Source: Bacillus sp. V59.32b
Lineage (GTDB): Bacteria > Bacillota > Bacilli > Bacillales > DSM-1321
DNA length: 46,991 nucleotides
Reading direction: 5' to 3'
Assembly (NCBI RefSeq): GCF_003429085.1
Contig: NZ_QVTC01000047.1
Span: 1-46,991, forward strand
The translations under genes were made by a program, and so were the position numbers. Positions 8,948 to 17,792 of this stretch are shown here, one piece after another. Numbering within the stretch: the first letter of the stretch is position 1; each line of letters opens with the position of its first letter. The notes under the pieces are model-generated. The model made no database searches. It was not told the origin of the DNA and worked only from the letters and a program-made list of their open reading frames with translations.

Positions 8948-10129
8948 CTACAACACAAAGCTTACAATAACAGAGGAGAGCACACTTACCAATGTGGCAC
9001 CGTACAATAGCTTCAATCCAAAACGAGCTACCGTGTTTCCTTGTTTTTCATTAAGGCCTTTGACCGCCCCGGCAATGATCCCGATGGAGGAAAAGTTTGC
9101 GAAGGATACAAGGAACACCGAGATGATGCCAAGCGTCCGTGCACTCATTTCCGCTTCAACCTTTCCTAATTCAATCATCGCCACAAACTCATTGGTCACC
9201 AATTTAGTGGCCATGATGCCGCCGGCCGTAACGGATTCCCCAACAGGCACACCCATGATAATCGCAATCGGGGCGAAGGCATAGCCGATGATTTCCTGAA
9301 AGCTCATGCCTAAAGCCATATCAAAGACATTATTGATTAAAGCGATTAAAGCTACGAAGCCGATCAGCATTGCCGCTACAATGATGGCTACTTTAAAACC
9401 ATCCATAATATACTCGCCGATCATCTCGAAAAACGTTTGTTTCGCTTCCTCCTGTACCTCAAGGATGTCTTCTTTATCATCCACTGTGTAAGGATTGATA
9501 ATCGACGCGATGATGAAGCCGCCAAACAGGTTAATAACAATCGCAGTTACAACATATCTAGGTTCGATCATCGTCATATAAGCGCCGACAATCGACATCG
9601 ATACCGTTGACATTGCGGACGCGCATAATGTGTAGAGACGGTGTTCAGGCAGTTGGCCGAGCTGTTTTTTTACGGTAATGAAAACCTCGGATTGTCCAAC
9701 CATTGCGGATGCAACGGCATTATACGATTCCAATCTGCCCATTCCGTTTATTTTGCTAAGCACGATGCCGATTCCTTTCATGATAAAAGGAAGAATTTTA
9801 AAATGCTGTAAGATACCGATTAAGACGGAAATAAACACAATCGGCAGCAATACATTCAGGAAAAAAGGCAACTGCCCTTCATTTGCCAGCCCGCCAAACA
9901 CAAAGTTAATTCCTTCATTGGCGTATTCAAGTAATTTTCCGAAGCCATTCGCAATCGCTGTGATCATCACAAATCCGAATTTTGTATTTAATAAAAGAAA
10001 GGATAAAATCAATTGAATGACGACCATGATGATGATTGGTTTGAATTTGACATCTTTCCGGTTATTGCTCGCTATCCATGCCAAACCAAAGACAACGAGC
10101 AGGCCGATTATCGCGATGATATATTTCAT
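8948..10129 (-). CDS. nupC: NupC-type concentrative nucleoside transporter
   Basis: Nucleoside:cation symporter of the CNT family, 393 residues, standard length, with about ten membrane segments. Family blocks seen are MVGQSEVFITVKKQL in the first half, GVPVGESVTAGGIMATKLVTNEFVAM, and the C-terminal FANFSSIGIIAGAVKGLNEKQGN. It imports nucleosides for salvage or carbon use. The gene stands alone on the minus strand with its own terminator at 8890-8925, and a CcpA-site candidate lies upstream (10166-10180), fitting carbon catabolite control. Confidence 0.93.
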   Translation of the reverse strand: MKYIIAIIGLLVVFGLAWIASNNRKDVKFKPIIIMVVIQLILSFLLLNTKFGFVMITAIANGFGKLLEYANEGINFVFGGLANEGQLPFFLNVLLPIVFISVLIGILQHFKILPFIMKGIGIVLSKINGMGRLESYNAVASAMVGQSEVFITVKKQLGQLPEHRLYTLCASAMSTVSMSIVGAYMTMIEPRYVVTAIVINLFGGFIIASIINPYTVDDKEDILEVQEEAKQTFFEMIGEYIMDGFKVAIIVAAMLIGFVALIALINNVFDMALGMSFQEIIGYAFAPIAIIMGVPVGESVTAGGIMATKLVTNEFVAMIELGKVEAEMSARTLGIISVFLVSFANFSSIGIIAGAVKGLNEKQGNTVARFGLKLLYGATLVSVLSSVIVSFVL

Positions 10130-10165
10130 TAGCTGCCTCCACTAAGTTGTATTTTTTCAGAAAAA

Positions 10166-10180
10166 AGCAAACGGTTTTAT
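10166..10180. promoter_or_regulatory. cre (CcpA) site candidate upstream of nupC
   Basis: On the minus strand ATAAAACCGTTTGCT fits the cre consensus WTGNAANCGNWNNCW with one mismatch (A for the G at position 3). It is about 40 bases before the nupC start. CcpA is known to control carbon uptake genes in Bacillus; the site is inferred. Confidence 0.4.
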
Positions 10181-10225
10181 GTACTTGTTTATTGTTAGTC
10201 ATTCAGCGTTTTTTATAACTTGTCC

Positions 10226-10251
10226 AAAAAAAGAAGCCGGCTCATCCGGCT
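10226..10251 (-). terminator. Terminator of the gnd-gntK operon
   Basis: Minus strand: AGCCGG (10251-10246), a five-base loop, CCGGCT (10240-10235), then TCTTTTTTT. It starts nine bases after the gntK stop. Confidence 0.88.
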
Positions 10252-10259
10252 CCTGTCAA

Positions 10260-11807
10260 TTATTCTTCTTTTATCATCTTCTTTTGGAAGTCAGCGATAT
10301 TTTTATATTCCTGATCCAATAGTCTAGGCAGGCGGATAAAAATCGGTGTCAGTTCCTCATATACCGCTACATTTTCCGGAATCGGCTTGTGATGATGGGT
10401 TGCACCGACCATTTCGGAGACAACATTCAACGAATCAATTTCCCCAAGGCCGTACATTCCTAGGATCGCTGCGCCAAGGCAAGAGCTTTCAAAGCTTTCC
10501 GGTACAGACAATTCCTGATTGAAAATATCGGCCATCATCTGGCGCCATAGCTCCGACCTTGCAAAGCCGCCGGTTGCCTGAATTTTCACTGGCTCGCCAA
10601 TCAATTCCTGAAGTGCGAGAAGAACGGTGTAAAGGTTAAAAATGACCCCTTCCAAAACCGCGCGGATTAAATGTTCTTTTTTATGGTGCAGACCTAAGCC
10701 AAAGAAAGAACCTCTTGCGTTGGCATTCCATAGCGGTGCTCTCTCCCCCGCGAAATAAGGATGGAACAATAATCCGTCCGCTCCCGGCTTCACTTTGGCA
10801 GCAATCGCTGTCAAAACTTCGTATGAATCAATCCCGAGCCGCTTGGCAGCTTCTATTTCGGAGGCTCCGAGCTGGTCGCGAACCCATCTGAAAATCATTC
10901 CGCCATTATTAACAGGCCCGCCGATCACCCAATGATTCTCAGTCAATGCATAGCAGAATATGCGGCCTTTCGGATCTGTTACCGGGCGATCAGAAACGGT
11001 CCGGATCGCGCCGCTCGTCCCAATCGTCACCGCCAAGACTCCCGGTTCAATCGCGCCCACTCCCAGATTCGAGAGAACGCCATCACTTGCTCCGACGACA
11101 AATGGGATGGCTGCCGGCAGACCCATGTCTTTCGCATAGGCTTCATCCATGCCTTTCAAGCTGTACGTAGTGGGGACCAGCTCCGATAATTTATCTGCTG
11201 TTACTCCGGCTACCTTCAATGCCCCTTCGTCCCACGCCAATGATGTAAGATTGAACAGACCCGTAGCTGAGGCGATTGAATGATCGACTACATATTTGCC
11301 GAAAAGCTTATAAAAAACAAATTCCTTGATTGAAATAAACTTATAAGTCTTGGCAAATAAGTCGGGTTGTTCATTCCGAAGCCATACCAATTTAGATAAT
11401 GGTGACATTGGATGAATGGGCGTTCCCGTTCTCAAGTAAATATTATGGCCGTCCATTTCATTGAGGATTTTTTCCGACCATTCCGAACTGCGGTTATCTG
11501 CCCATGTAATACAGCGCGTTAAAGGTTTCCCCTCCCTATCGACTGCAATGACACTATGCATCGCTGAGCTGAAAGAAACACCAAGTATCGTTTCAGGGTC
11601 GACATTTGCCTTTTCAACCGCTTTTTTAATGGAAAGAACTACGGCTTGAAAAATCTCATCCGGATCTTGTTCCGCTGTTTCAGGGGTAGGAGAGTATAAT
11701 GGATATTCGATGCCATGGCTGGAAATAATTATGCCATCCTTCGAAAACAACACAGACTTTGTACTGGTTGTCCCAATGTCTACTCCGATTACATACTTAG
11801 TGTTCAA
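10260..11807 (-). CDS. gntK: Gluconokinase (FGGY family)
   Basis: Phosphorylates D-gluconate to 6-phosphogluconate. The N-terminal ATPase block is YVIGVDIGTTSTKSVLF and the second FGGY signature region includes the block ending in IQATGGFARSELWRQ; the catalytic Asp region is CITWADNRSSEW. The open frame extends up to 11837, but a TTG at 11807 is the better start: a strong AAGGAGGCG site precedes it by about seven bases, inside the longer frame, and the protein is then 515 residues like other GntK enzymes. It follows gnd on the same transcript (47-base gap) and is flanked by the gluconate permease and regulator. Confidence 0.93.
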   Translation of the reverse strand: MNTKYVIGVDIGTTSTKSVLFSKDGIIISSHGIEYPLYSPTPETAEQDPDEIFQAVVLSIKKAVEKANVDPETILGVSFSSAMHSVIAVDREGKPLTRCITWADNRSSEWSEKILNEMDGHNIYLRTGTPIHPMSPLSKLVWLRNEQPDLFAKTYKFISIKEFVFYKLFGKYVVDHSIASATGLFNLTSLAWDEGALKVAGVTADKLSELVPTTYSLKGMDEAYAKDMGLPAAIPFVVGASDGVLSNLGVGAIEPGVLAVTIGTSGAIRTVSDRPVTDPKGRIFCYALTENHWVIGGPVNNGGMIFRWVRDQLGASEIEAAKRLGIDSYEVLTAIAAKVKPGADGLLFHPYFAGERAPLWNANARGSFFGLGLHHKKEHLIRAVLEGVIFNLYTVLLALQELIGEPVKIQATGGFARSELWRQMMADIFNQELSVPESFESSCLGAAILGMYGLGEIDSLNVVSEMVGATHHHKPIPENVAVYEELTPIFIRLPRLLDQEYKNIADFQKKMIKEE

Positions 11808-11854
11808 AATCTTTCCGCCTCCTTGCAAAATCCCCAACTATAAAGAATCGTACA

Positions 11855-12748
11855 TTATTTTTTTACCACACTATGGCCACCGAATTCATTTCTTAAGGCT
11901 GCAACGACTTTTCCTGAGAATGTATCTTCATCTAATGAGCGGTAGCGCATCATTAAGGACATCGCGATAACTGGAGTAGCAGCCTGCAGGTCTAGCGCTG
12001 TTTCGACCGTCCACTTTCCTTCACCAGATGATTGCATCACACCTTTGATGTCGTTAAGACGAGCGTCCTTTGAAAAAGCATGTTCAATTAACTCCATCAA
12101 CCAAGAGCGGATGACCGACCCATTATTCCATACCCGTGCAACCTTCTCATAATCGAATTCATACGGACTTTTTTCCAACACTTCAAATCCTTCGGCAATG
12201 GATTGCATCATGCCATATTCAATGCCGTTATGCACCATTTTCAAGAAATGACCACTGCCGATTTCTCCTGCGTATAGATACCCGTTTTCCACGGAAATGT
12301 CACGGAACAACTCCTCGACAGAGTCAAAGGCAGCTTTGTCTCCGCCAATCATCGTACAGACTCCGTTTCTTGCTCCTTCCATTCCCCCGCTCGTCCCAAC
12401 ATCAAGGAAATGGATGCCAAGCTCTTTTAGCTCAGATCCACGTCTGATTGAATCCTTATAATGGGAGTTGCCTCCATCTATGACAATATCACCTGGATTT
12501 AAGAGGCCTTTTAACTCATTTAATACATTTTCGGTAATGTCTCCGGCAGGAACCATCACCCAAATTACGCGAGATCCCTTCAGATTTTCAGCCAAACCGG
12601 CAAGCGAGGAAACACCTTTTCCACCGGCGGCCACGAGCTTTTCTATATTGGCAGCATCCACATCATATGCTACCACCTCATGCTTATTCATAACATTCAA
12701 GGCCAGATTATATCCCATTTTCCCAAGACCTATAATTCCTATTTCCAT
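11855..12748 (-). CDS. gnd: 6-phosphogluconate dehydrogenase (decarboxylating), NAD-type
   Basis: Oxidises and decarboxylates 6-phosphogluconate to ribulose 5-phosphate. The N-terminal dinucleotide fold is MEIGIIGLGKMGYNLA; the substrate block is DGGNSHYKDS and the catalytic region is GSGHFLKMVHNGIEYGMMQ. At 297 residues it belongs to the short form, as in the YqeC/GntZ group. The frame is open up to 12841, but the ATG at 12748 with AAGGTGAT just before it is the real start; the extra 31 residues are not protein-like. It is the first gene of the gnd-gntK operon, behind the promoter at 12788-12816. Confidence 0.93.
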   Translation of the reverse strand: MEIGIIGLGKMGYNLALNVMNKHEVVAYDVDAANIEKLVAAGGKGVSSLAGLAENLKGSRVIWVMVPAGDITENVLNELKGLLNPGDIVIDGGNSHYKDSIRRGSELKELGIHFLDVGTSGGMEGARNGVCTMIGGDKAAFDSVEELFRDISVENGYLYAGEIGSGHFLKMVHNGIEYGMMQSIAEGFEVLEKSPYEFDYEKVARVWNNGSVIRSWLMELIEHAFSKDARLNDIKGVMQSSGEGKWTVETALDLQAATPVIAMSLMMRYRSLDEDTFSGKVVAALRNEFGGHSVVKK

Positions 12749-12787
12749 GACAATCACCTTTTCAAAAAAATTTTCAATTATACTCTT

Positions 12788-12816
12788 ATTATAAGAAATT
12801 TTTTTCGATATGTGAA
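12788..12816 (-). promoter_or_regulatory. Promoter of the gnd-gntK operon with operator in its spacer
   Basis: Minus strand -35 TTCACA (12816-12811), 17-bp spacer, -10 TATAAT (12793-12788). The spacer holds GAAA-N4-TTTC (12795-12806), an RpiR-operator candidate that sits one base from the -10. The gntP promoter has the same arrangement. Confidence 0.65.
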
Positions 12817-12848
12817 CCTTAAGAAAGAAAAATTTTTTCACGCGATAT
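12795..12848. promoter_or_regulatory. Paired operator candidates between gnd and the RpiR regulator
   Basis: Two similar sites: GAAATTTTTTTC followed by GATAT at 12795-12811, and GAAAAATTTTTTC followed by CACGCGATAT at 12827-12848. The first lies in the gnd promoter spacer, the second near the -35 region of the regulator's own promoter (its -10 TATAAT is at 12856-12861). RpiR-type regulators commonly bind GAAA...TTTC palindromes. This suggests repression of the operon and autoregulation by the adjacent regulator. Confidence 0.5.
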
Positions 12849-12893
12849 TTTATGCTATAATTTTTTAAAAATCAGGGAAGGAAATTTCTCTTT

Positions 12894-13739
12894 ATGACTC
12901 AAAATTGCTTAGGAAAAATTAGGTCCTATTATCCGCGTTTTAGTGAAAAAGAAAAAAAGATTGCTAATTATATTTTGGAAAATCCAGAACAGATTATACA
13001 TAGTACCATCAATGAGGTGGCTGAAGATTTGAATGTTGCCGATGCCACTGTCTTCCGCTTTTGCAAACGAATTGGCTTTAAAGGCTACCAAGCGATGAAA
13101 ATTGCACTTGCGTCTGAAATCATGTCACCGATCCAGCAGATTCACGAAGAAATAACGGAACAGGATGATGAAAAGACGGTAGCAGAAAAGATTTTCAAAT
13201 CGAATAATCGATCGCTGGAAAACACTTTGCAAATCCTTGATTCGAACGCTCTTAAAAGAGCGGTCTCGCTGCTATTAAACGCAAGACGGGTCGAATTTTA
13301 CGGGACCGGCGGATCCGCTGTCATCGCGATGGATGCCTACCATAAATTCCTTCGAACCGGCATCCAGGCTTTTGCTTTTATCGATACCCATTTTCAGCTA
13401 ATGTCCGCTTCACAGCTGACATCAGATGATGTTGCGGTCGTCATTTCGCATTCTGGGACGAATAAGGATACCATCCAAATTTTACAAACAGCAAATGAAA
13501 ACGGTGCCAATACAATCGGTATTACCAGCTTCCCTAAATCACCGATCAGCCAAAAGGTTGATGTTCCACTAATCACGAGTGCGGAGGAGACAGAATACCG
13601 TTCTGAAGCTCTAGCATCAAGAATTAGCCAGCTGAGTTTGATTGATGCACTCTACGTAAATGTCATGATGAAAAACAAAGGTAAAGCCAAACAATCTCTC
13701 CAAAAAATAAGAGATGTCATTGCTGAAACAAAGATATGA
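12894..13739 (+). CDS. RpiR/MurR-type transcriptional regulator, probable gluconate regulator
   Basis: A 281-residue regulator with an N-terminal helix-turn-helix of the RpiR type (FSEKEKKIANYILENPEQI, then TVFRFCKRIGFKGYQAMKI) and a C-terminal SIS sugar-phosphate binding domain (VEFYGTGGSAVIAMDAYHKF, DVAVVISHSGTNKDTI). It reads divergently from gnd-gntK and convergently to gntP, so it very likely senses 6-phosphogluconate or a related sugar phosphate and controls all three genes. In B. subtilis this job is done by GntR, an unrelated family. ATG at 12894 follows AAGGAAA. Confidence 0.9.
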   Translation: MTQNCLGKIRSYYPRFSEKEKKIANYILENPEQIIHSTINEVAEDLNVADATVFRFCKRIGFKGYQAMKIALASEIMSPIQQIHEEITEQDDEKTVAEKIFKSNNRSLENTLQILDSNALKRAVSLLLNARRVEFYGTGGSAVIAMDAYHKFLRTGIQAFAFIDTHFQLMSASQLTSDDVAVVISHSGTNKDTIQILQTANENGANTIGITSFPKSPISQKVDVPLITSAEETEYRSEALASRISQLSLIDALYVNVMMKNKGKAKQSLQKIRDVIAETKI

Positions 13740-13752
13740 ATATAGATACATT

Positions 13753-13790
13753 CAAGGCGGACTTTATCGTAAAGTCCGCCTTTTTTTTAA
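13753..13790 (+). terminator. Terminator of the RpiR-type regulator gene
   Basis: Stem AAGGCGGACTTTA (13754-13766) with TAAAGTCCGCCTT (13770-13782), loop TCG, followed by eight Ts. The stem also marks the end of the convergent gntP gene. Confidence 0.9.
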
Positions 13791-15136
13791 ACAAACGTAT
13801 TAAGGATCAAGATAAAGACAAGGGCCGCAACCGAGATGATGGTCTCAAGCGCTGTCCAGGTCATTAATGTTTCCTTTACAGTCATGCCGAAATATTCTTT
13901 AATGAGCCAGAATCCTGAATCGTTAACATGGGAAAGGATCAATGAACCTGCACCTGTTGCCAAAACGAGGAGTTCTATATTTACACCAGGCATAACCGCT
14001 ACAATAGGAGCCAGGATTCCAGCTGCCGTCATCATAGACACGGTAGCAGAACCGGTCGCAACCCGGATCATTGCCGCGATTCCCCATCCTAAAAGAATAG
14101 GTGACATATTTGAATCTTGAGCAAGCTCAGCGATATACTCTCCAATGCCTGAATCAAGCAACACTCTATTAAACGCTCCGCCTGCACCGATAACCAAAAG
14201 AATCGTTGCGGTCGGGGCAAGACAATCATTCGTGAATTTCAAGACGGTTTCACGAGAAAGGCCACGGAAGAAACCAAGGCTAAAAAATGAATAAACAGTT
14301 GCAATCAAAAGAGCGACAATCGGATCCCCAATAAAGAAGAAAAATTCATACGCAAAGCTCTCTTTCTCAAATACTAATTGTGCAATAGAAGAAGCAAGCA
14401 TTAATAGAACAGGAACTAAAATTGTGAAAAGAGTATTGAAAAACCCTGGAAGCTCCTTTGTTGGATTTTGCTCGGCCAGCTGGTCGCCGATTTCCTTTGG
14501 GACTTCTTTGTAAATTCTTTTTCCGATCCATTTCCCGTATACCGGACCGGCAAGAATTGCAGTCGGAATACCGACAATTAAAGAATAAAGAATAGTGAGC
14601 CCAACATCAGCCTGGAAAATGCCTACAGCAGCCATGGCAGCCGGGTGCGGCGGCACAAGACCGTGGACTACAGATAAACCCGCTACTAACGGAACACCGA
14701 TCGAAACAAGAGACATTTTCGTCTGACGTGCAATTGTAAATACTAATGGAATTAATAGAACGAATCCAACCTGGAAGAATACCGGAATCCCGACGATGAA
14801 TGCTACCACCATCATCGCCCAGTGAACGTTCTTTTCACCAAACCTTTTAATAAGAGTTTGCGCGATACGCTCAGCACCACCCGATTCAGCCATCATTTTT
14901 CCAAGCATGGTTCCTAACGCCAATACAATGGCTAAGAATCCAAGTGTATTCCCCATACCTGCTTTTATCGAATCAATAATACTCGGAACCTCTGGGTTTG
15001 AGGAAACAAGCGGCATTCCCGTTGCTAAACCGACTCCGATTGCCGTGATGATCAACGCGACAAAAGGATTTAGCTTGGCCACCGTTATAAGAAGCAAAAG
15101 GACAACAATCGCTGACAAAACAATAAATAATAACAT
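13787..15136 (-). CDS. gntP: Gluconate:H+ symporter GntP
   Basis: Imports gluconate. The 449-residue protein has the GntP-family length and about 12 membrane segments. Recognisable blocks are LNPFVALIITAIGVGLATGMP at the N-terminus, the region around LVPPHPAAMAAVGIFQADVG, and DSGFWLIKEYFGMTVKETLMTWT near the C-terminus. It has its own promoter, with an operator-like site in the spacer and a cre-like palindrome just downstream (15183-15231). Together with gntK and gnd it makes a full gluconate route into the pentose phosphate pathway. Confidence 0.94.
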   Translation of the reverse strand: MLLFIVLSAIVVLLLLITVAKLNPFVALIITAIGVGLATGMPLVSSNPEVPSIIDSIKAGMGNTLGFLAIVLALGTMLGKMMAESGGAERIAQTLIKRFGEKNVHWAMMVVAFIVGIPVFFQVGFVLLIPLVFTIARQTKMSLVSIGVPLVAGLSVVHGLVPPHPAAMAAVGIFQADVGLTILYSLIVGIPTAILAGPVYGKWIGKRIYKEVPKEIGDQLAEQNPTKELPGFFNTLFTILVPVLLMLASSIAQLVFEKESFAYEFFFFIGDPIVALLIATVYSFFSLGFFRGLSRETVLKFTNDCLAPTATILLVIGAGGAFNRVLLDSGIGEYIAELAQDSNMSPILLGWGIAAMIRVATGSATVSMMTAAGILAPIVAVMPGVNIELLVLATGAGSLILSHVNDSGFWLIKEYFGMTVKETLMTWTALETIISVAALVFILILNTFV

Positions 15137-15182
15137 AATACCAAAATCCCCCTTAAAGATTTTTCATTTTATGATAAACTGC

Positions 15183-15231
15183 TGAAAGCACTTTCATTCT
15201 TGATTATATGAAAAAATATTTCTTAAATCAA
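15183..15231 (-). promoter_or_regulatory. gntP promoter with RpiR-type operator and cre-like site
   Basis: Minus strand -35 TTGATT (15231-15226), 16-bp spacer, -10 TATAAT (15209-15204). The spacer contains GAAATATTTTTTC (15222-15210), matching the GAAA...TTTC sites of the gnd promoter and placed identically one base from the -10. Just downstream, ATGAAAGTGCTTTCA (15197-15183) fits the cre consensus with one mismatch in the central CG. Control by both the RpiR regulator and CcpA is inferred. Confidence 0.55.
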
Positions 15232-15276
15232 CTATTAAAATAAAAAAATATTTTATCGAAAATTAAACATGACAAA

Positions 15277-15305
15277 GGGGCGACCTTATTATTAGCAGTC
15301 GCCCC
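15277..15305 (-). terminator. Terminator of the second amino acid ABC operon
   Basis: Stem GGGGCGAC with GTCGCCCC between 15277 and 15305, directly after the ATPase stop on the minus strand. The T-run is short (TTTG), so it may be only moderately efficient. Confidence 0.75.
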
Positions 15306-15313
15306 TTCATTTC

Positions 15314-16042
15314 TTACAAAACTTTACTCAGAAATGATTTTGTCCGTTCTTCCTGCGGATTGCTGAATAAAGCATTCGGCTCGTTTTCTTCCACGATGTA
15401 GCCTCCGTCTATAAAGAGAACCCTGTCTCCCACTTCTCTGGCAAATCCCATTTCATGTGTGACGACGACCATTGTCATCCCTTCCTTGGCCAACTGCTTC
15501 ATAACTTCGAGCACATCTCCGACCATTTCCGGATCAAGAGCGGATGTCGGTTCATCGAACAGCATAATTTTAGGATTCATGGCTAAAGCCCTCGCAATAG
15601 CGACCCGTTGCTTCTGACCGCCTGAAAGCTCAGCAGGATAGCTCCCCGCCTTTTCTCTCAACCCAACCTTATCCAACAGCTCCAGCGCCTTAGTAATTGC
15701 TTCCTCCTTGGAGAAGGAACGAACATTCATCGGGGCCAAAGTGATGTTTTCCATCACTGTTTTATGCGGGAATAGGTTGAACTGCTGAAACACCATGCCA
15801 ACATCTTGCCGAATTTCATTTATGTTGATTTTCGGGTCGGTAATATCATGACCATCAATAATTACATGGCCTTCTGTGATCTCCTCCAGCCGGTTTAGAC
15901 AGCGTAAAAAGGTGCTTTTCCCTGAACCGGAAGGCCCGATGACACATACGACTTCTCTCTCTTTTATTTCAGTATCAATGCTCTTAAGCACTTCTTGGTT
16001 ACCAAACGACTTTTTTAGGTTTTTCACAGTAATCATTTTCAT
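15314..16042 (-). CDS. glnQ: Polar amino acid ABC transporter, ATP-binding protein
   Basis: A 242-residue GlnQ-type ATPase. Walker [11 protein letters not shown]-loop [11 protein letters not shown], signature LSGGQKQR, and Walker [15 protein letters not shown] are all present. The ATG at 16042 overlaps the permease stop by four bases (ATGA), showing translational coupling. It closes the operon of binding protein, permease and ATPase. Sequence resemblance of the set to GlnH/GlnP/GlnQ suggests glutamine as substrate, but this is not proven. Confidence 0.92.
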   Translation of the reverse strand: MKMITVKNLKKSFGNQEVLKSIDTEIKEREVVCVIGPSGSGKSTFLRCLNRLEEITEGHVIIDGHDITDPKININEIRQDVGMVFQQFNLFPHKTVMENITLAPMNVRSFSKEEAITKALELLDKVGLREKAGSYPAELSGGQKQRVAIARALAMNPKIMLFDEPTSALDPEMVGDVLEVMKQLAKEGMTMVVVTHEMGFAREVGDRVLFIDGGYIVEENEPNALFSNPQEERTKSFLSKVL

Positions 16043-16683
16043 CGCAGCACAAATCTCCTTTCCAGGAAATTAGCAAGCAGGGTGAGTAAATAAATAATGA
16101 TGAAATAAATGATTCCGACCGTAAGCCAAATGTTAAAGGCCTCGAACGTTGCCGCCGATTGGATTTCTCCCTGCTGAGTTAAATCCGCGATCCCAATAAC
16201 AGACAGCAGTGAAGTATCCTTTAGACTGATGATCGATTGGTTTGTAATCGTCGGCAGCATCCTCCTGAACGCCTGCGGCAAAACGATGTGCCTCATATTT
16301 TGCATTCCGGTTAAGCCCAGTGATCTGGCTGCTTCTGTTTGCCCTTTATCAATAGACTGGATTCCGGCCCGGATGATTTCCGCAAAATATGCGCCCGCAT
16401 TTATCGCAACCGTTATGATCCCCGCCGTTGTATTGTTGAAAGAAATAAATGGCAGGGAATTAAGGCCAAAATAAATAAAAAACAATTGGACCAAAAATGG
16501 TGTCCCGCGAATCGCATCAATAAAAACAACCGCAATCCAATTTAATGGTTTTATAGAGGTCAGCCTCATTAATGCGATCACTAAACCAATTAAAAAACCG
16601 ATAATGATGGCAATGATAAAAATATACAATGTCACTTGAAGACCTTCCAATAGATAAGGCAAGGCCGCACTGATAACATCCAC
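16039..16683 (-). CDS. glnP: Polar amino acid ABC transporter, permease
   Basis: A 214-residue HisM/GlnP-type permease with about five membrane segments and the EAA loop ([11 protein letters not shown] followed by [15 protein letters not shown]). The start is GTG at 16683, eight bases after GAAAGGAGAG. It overlaps the ATPase gene by four bases. A terminator-like hairpin lies between it and the upstream binding-protein gene, so it should be expressed at a lower level than the binding protein. Confidence 0.9.
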   Translation of the reverse strand: MDVISAALPYLLEGLQVTLYIFIIAIIIGFLIGLVIALMRLTSIKPLNWIAVVFIDAIRGTPFLVQLFFIYFGLNSLPFISFNNTTAGIITVAINAGAYFAEIIRAGIQSIDKGQTEAARSLGLTGMQNMRHIVLPQAFRRMLPTITNQSIISLKDTSLLSVIGIADLTQQGEIQSAATFEAFNIWLTVGIIYFIIIYLLTLLANFLERRFVLR

Positions 16684-16700
16684 CTGAATTCTCTCCTTTC

Positions 16701-16730
16701 AAAAAGAGGGCGCGCCATGAGCGCGCCCTC
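16701..16730 (-). terminator. Intra-operon attenuator hairpin
   Basis: Minus strand: GAGGGCGCGC (16730-16721), five-base loop, GCGCGCCCTC (16715-16706), then TTTTT. A strong 10-bp GC-rich stem placed between the binding-protein and permease genes. Partial termination here would give more binding protein than transporter, a known pattern in such operons. Confidence 0.85.
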
Positions 16731-16742
16731 CTGCGAAATCTA

Positions 16743-17516
16743 TTATTCACCTAAATACTTATTCAGTATTTCATCATATTTTCCGCTGTCTCTTAACTCT
16801 TTTAATCCATTGTTGATTTTGTCCAGAAGCTCTTCGTTTTCACCCTTTAAGACTGCGATTCCGTATTTGTCACCATTCAAACGGTCACCGACAATCTCAA
16901 GACCAAGATCTTTCTGGGCAATCGCATAAGCGATTACCGGATAGTCCTCAAGCAGAACATCTGCATTGCCGTTGGAAACTTCCTGGAACATGGCCGGGCT
17001 GTCATTGAACTGCACGACTTTATAGCCTTTTTCCTTCGCTTTTTCTGTCGCAAATGCCGCTCCGGTTGTACCTTTCTTAACCGCTACAGTTTTACCTTTA
17101 AGGTCGTCCAGTGTTTTAATATCCGTCGTTCCTTTTTTGACTACAAGGGTAAGTCCCGCATCAAAGTATGGATCTGAAAAATCCACCACTTTTTTACGAT
17201 CGTCGGTAATGCTCATCCCCGCTATGGCTACATCTAACTCTCCTGCCTGCATCGCTTGAATAATGCCCCCGAAGTCCATCGGATTTAGTTCTATTTTAAA
17301 TCCTTCGTTCTTTGCAATTTCGTTAATTAAATCAATATCAATTCCTTTGTATTCTCCGCTCTCCTCGAACTCAAACGGCGGGTAGGTCGTATCGATTCCT
17401 ACCTTATAAACTTTTTCTTCTTTCGTGCCTGAACCCGAGCCTTCTTCAGAAGTTCCACATGCCGCTAATAATAGAATCATAACAAAAAAAAGACTGAAAA
17501 AACCTATTTTCTTCAT
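16743..17516 (-). CDS. glnH: Polar amino acid ABC transporter, substrate-binding lipoprotein
   Basis: A family 3 solute-binding protein of 257 residues. The signal peptide ends in the lipobox LLAAC (near residue 19), followed by a Gly/Ser/Glu linker. Binding-domain blocks are YKVGIDTTYPPFEFEESGEYKGIDIDLI, AGELDVAIAGMSITDDRKKVVDFSDPYFDAG and GNADVLLEDYPVIAYAI. The frame is open to 17540, but ATG at 17516 behind AGAGGGGG is the true start. It is the first gene of the operon, followed by the attenuator hairpin. Confidence 0.93.
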   Translation of the reverse strand: MKKIGFFSLFFVMILLLAACGTSEEGSGSGTKEEKVYKVGIDTTYPPFEFEESGEYKGIDIDLINEIAKNEGFKIELNPMDFGGIIQAMQAGELDVAIAGMSITDDRKKVVDFSDPYFDAGLTLVVKKGTTDIKTLDDLKGKTVAVKKGTTGAAFATEKAKEKGYKVVQFNDSPAMFQEVSNGNADVLLEDYPVIAYAIAQKDLGLEIVGDRLNGDKYGIAVLKGENEELLDKINNGLKELRDSGKYDEILNKYLGE

Positions 17517-17560
17517 AGATAAACCCCCTCTATCATTCATAATATTATGTATCTTCTAAA

Positions 17561-17589
17561 ATTATACATTTGTATAGCTGAAGAGTAAA
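17561..17589 (-). promoter_or_regulatory. Probable promoter of the second amino acid ABC operon
   Basis: Minus strand -35 TTTACT (17589-17584), 17-bp spacer, -10 TATAAT (17566-17561). A palindrome TATACA-TT-TGTATA (17563-17576) overlaps the -10 and may be an operator; no regulator is identified. Confidence 0.5.
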
Positions 17590-17694
17590 TCCCTCTCTTT
17601 CTTTCTATGAGCGAAAGACAACCACTTTTTACCCAAAAGAATAAGTAGTTAAACATTACGACATGAACTGTCGCAATATGTTTTATTTTCTGAT

Positions 17695-17723
17695 TTTACT
17701 TTTTTTTCTGAAAATATTATAAT
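17695..17723 (+). promoter_or_regulatory. Promoter of the DUF485/symporter operon with weak CodY-like box
   Basis: -35 TTTACT (17695-17700), 17-bp spacer, -10 TATAAT (17718-17723). The spacer contains TTTTTTCTGAAAATA (17702-17716), which matches 12 of 15 positions of the CodY box AATTTTCWGAAAATT. Control by CodY is possible but the match is moderate. Confidence 0.45.
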
Positions 17724-17792
17724 ACTATTTGTATTGGACTTTACCCTTTTAAAGGGGAGGGGCAGTCCATACAAAACAAAGGGGGAATTATA

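Noticed and set aside
10151-10165. CodY-like sequence upstream of nupC
   Set aside because: Only 11 of 15 consensus positions match, which is expected by chance in AT-rich spacers.
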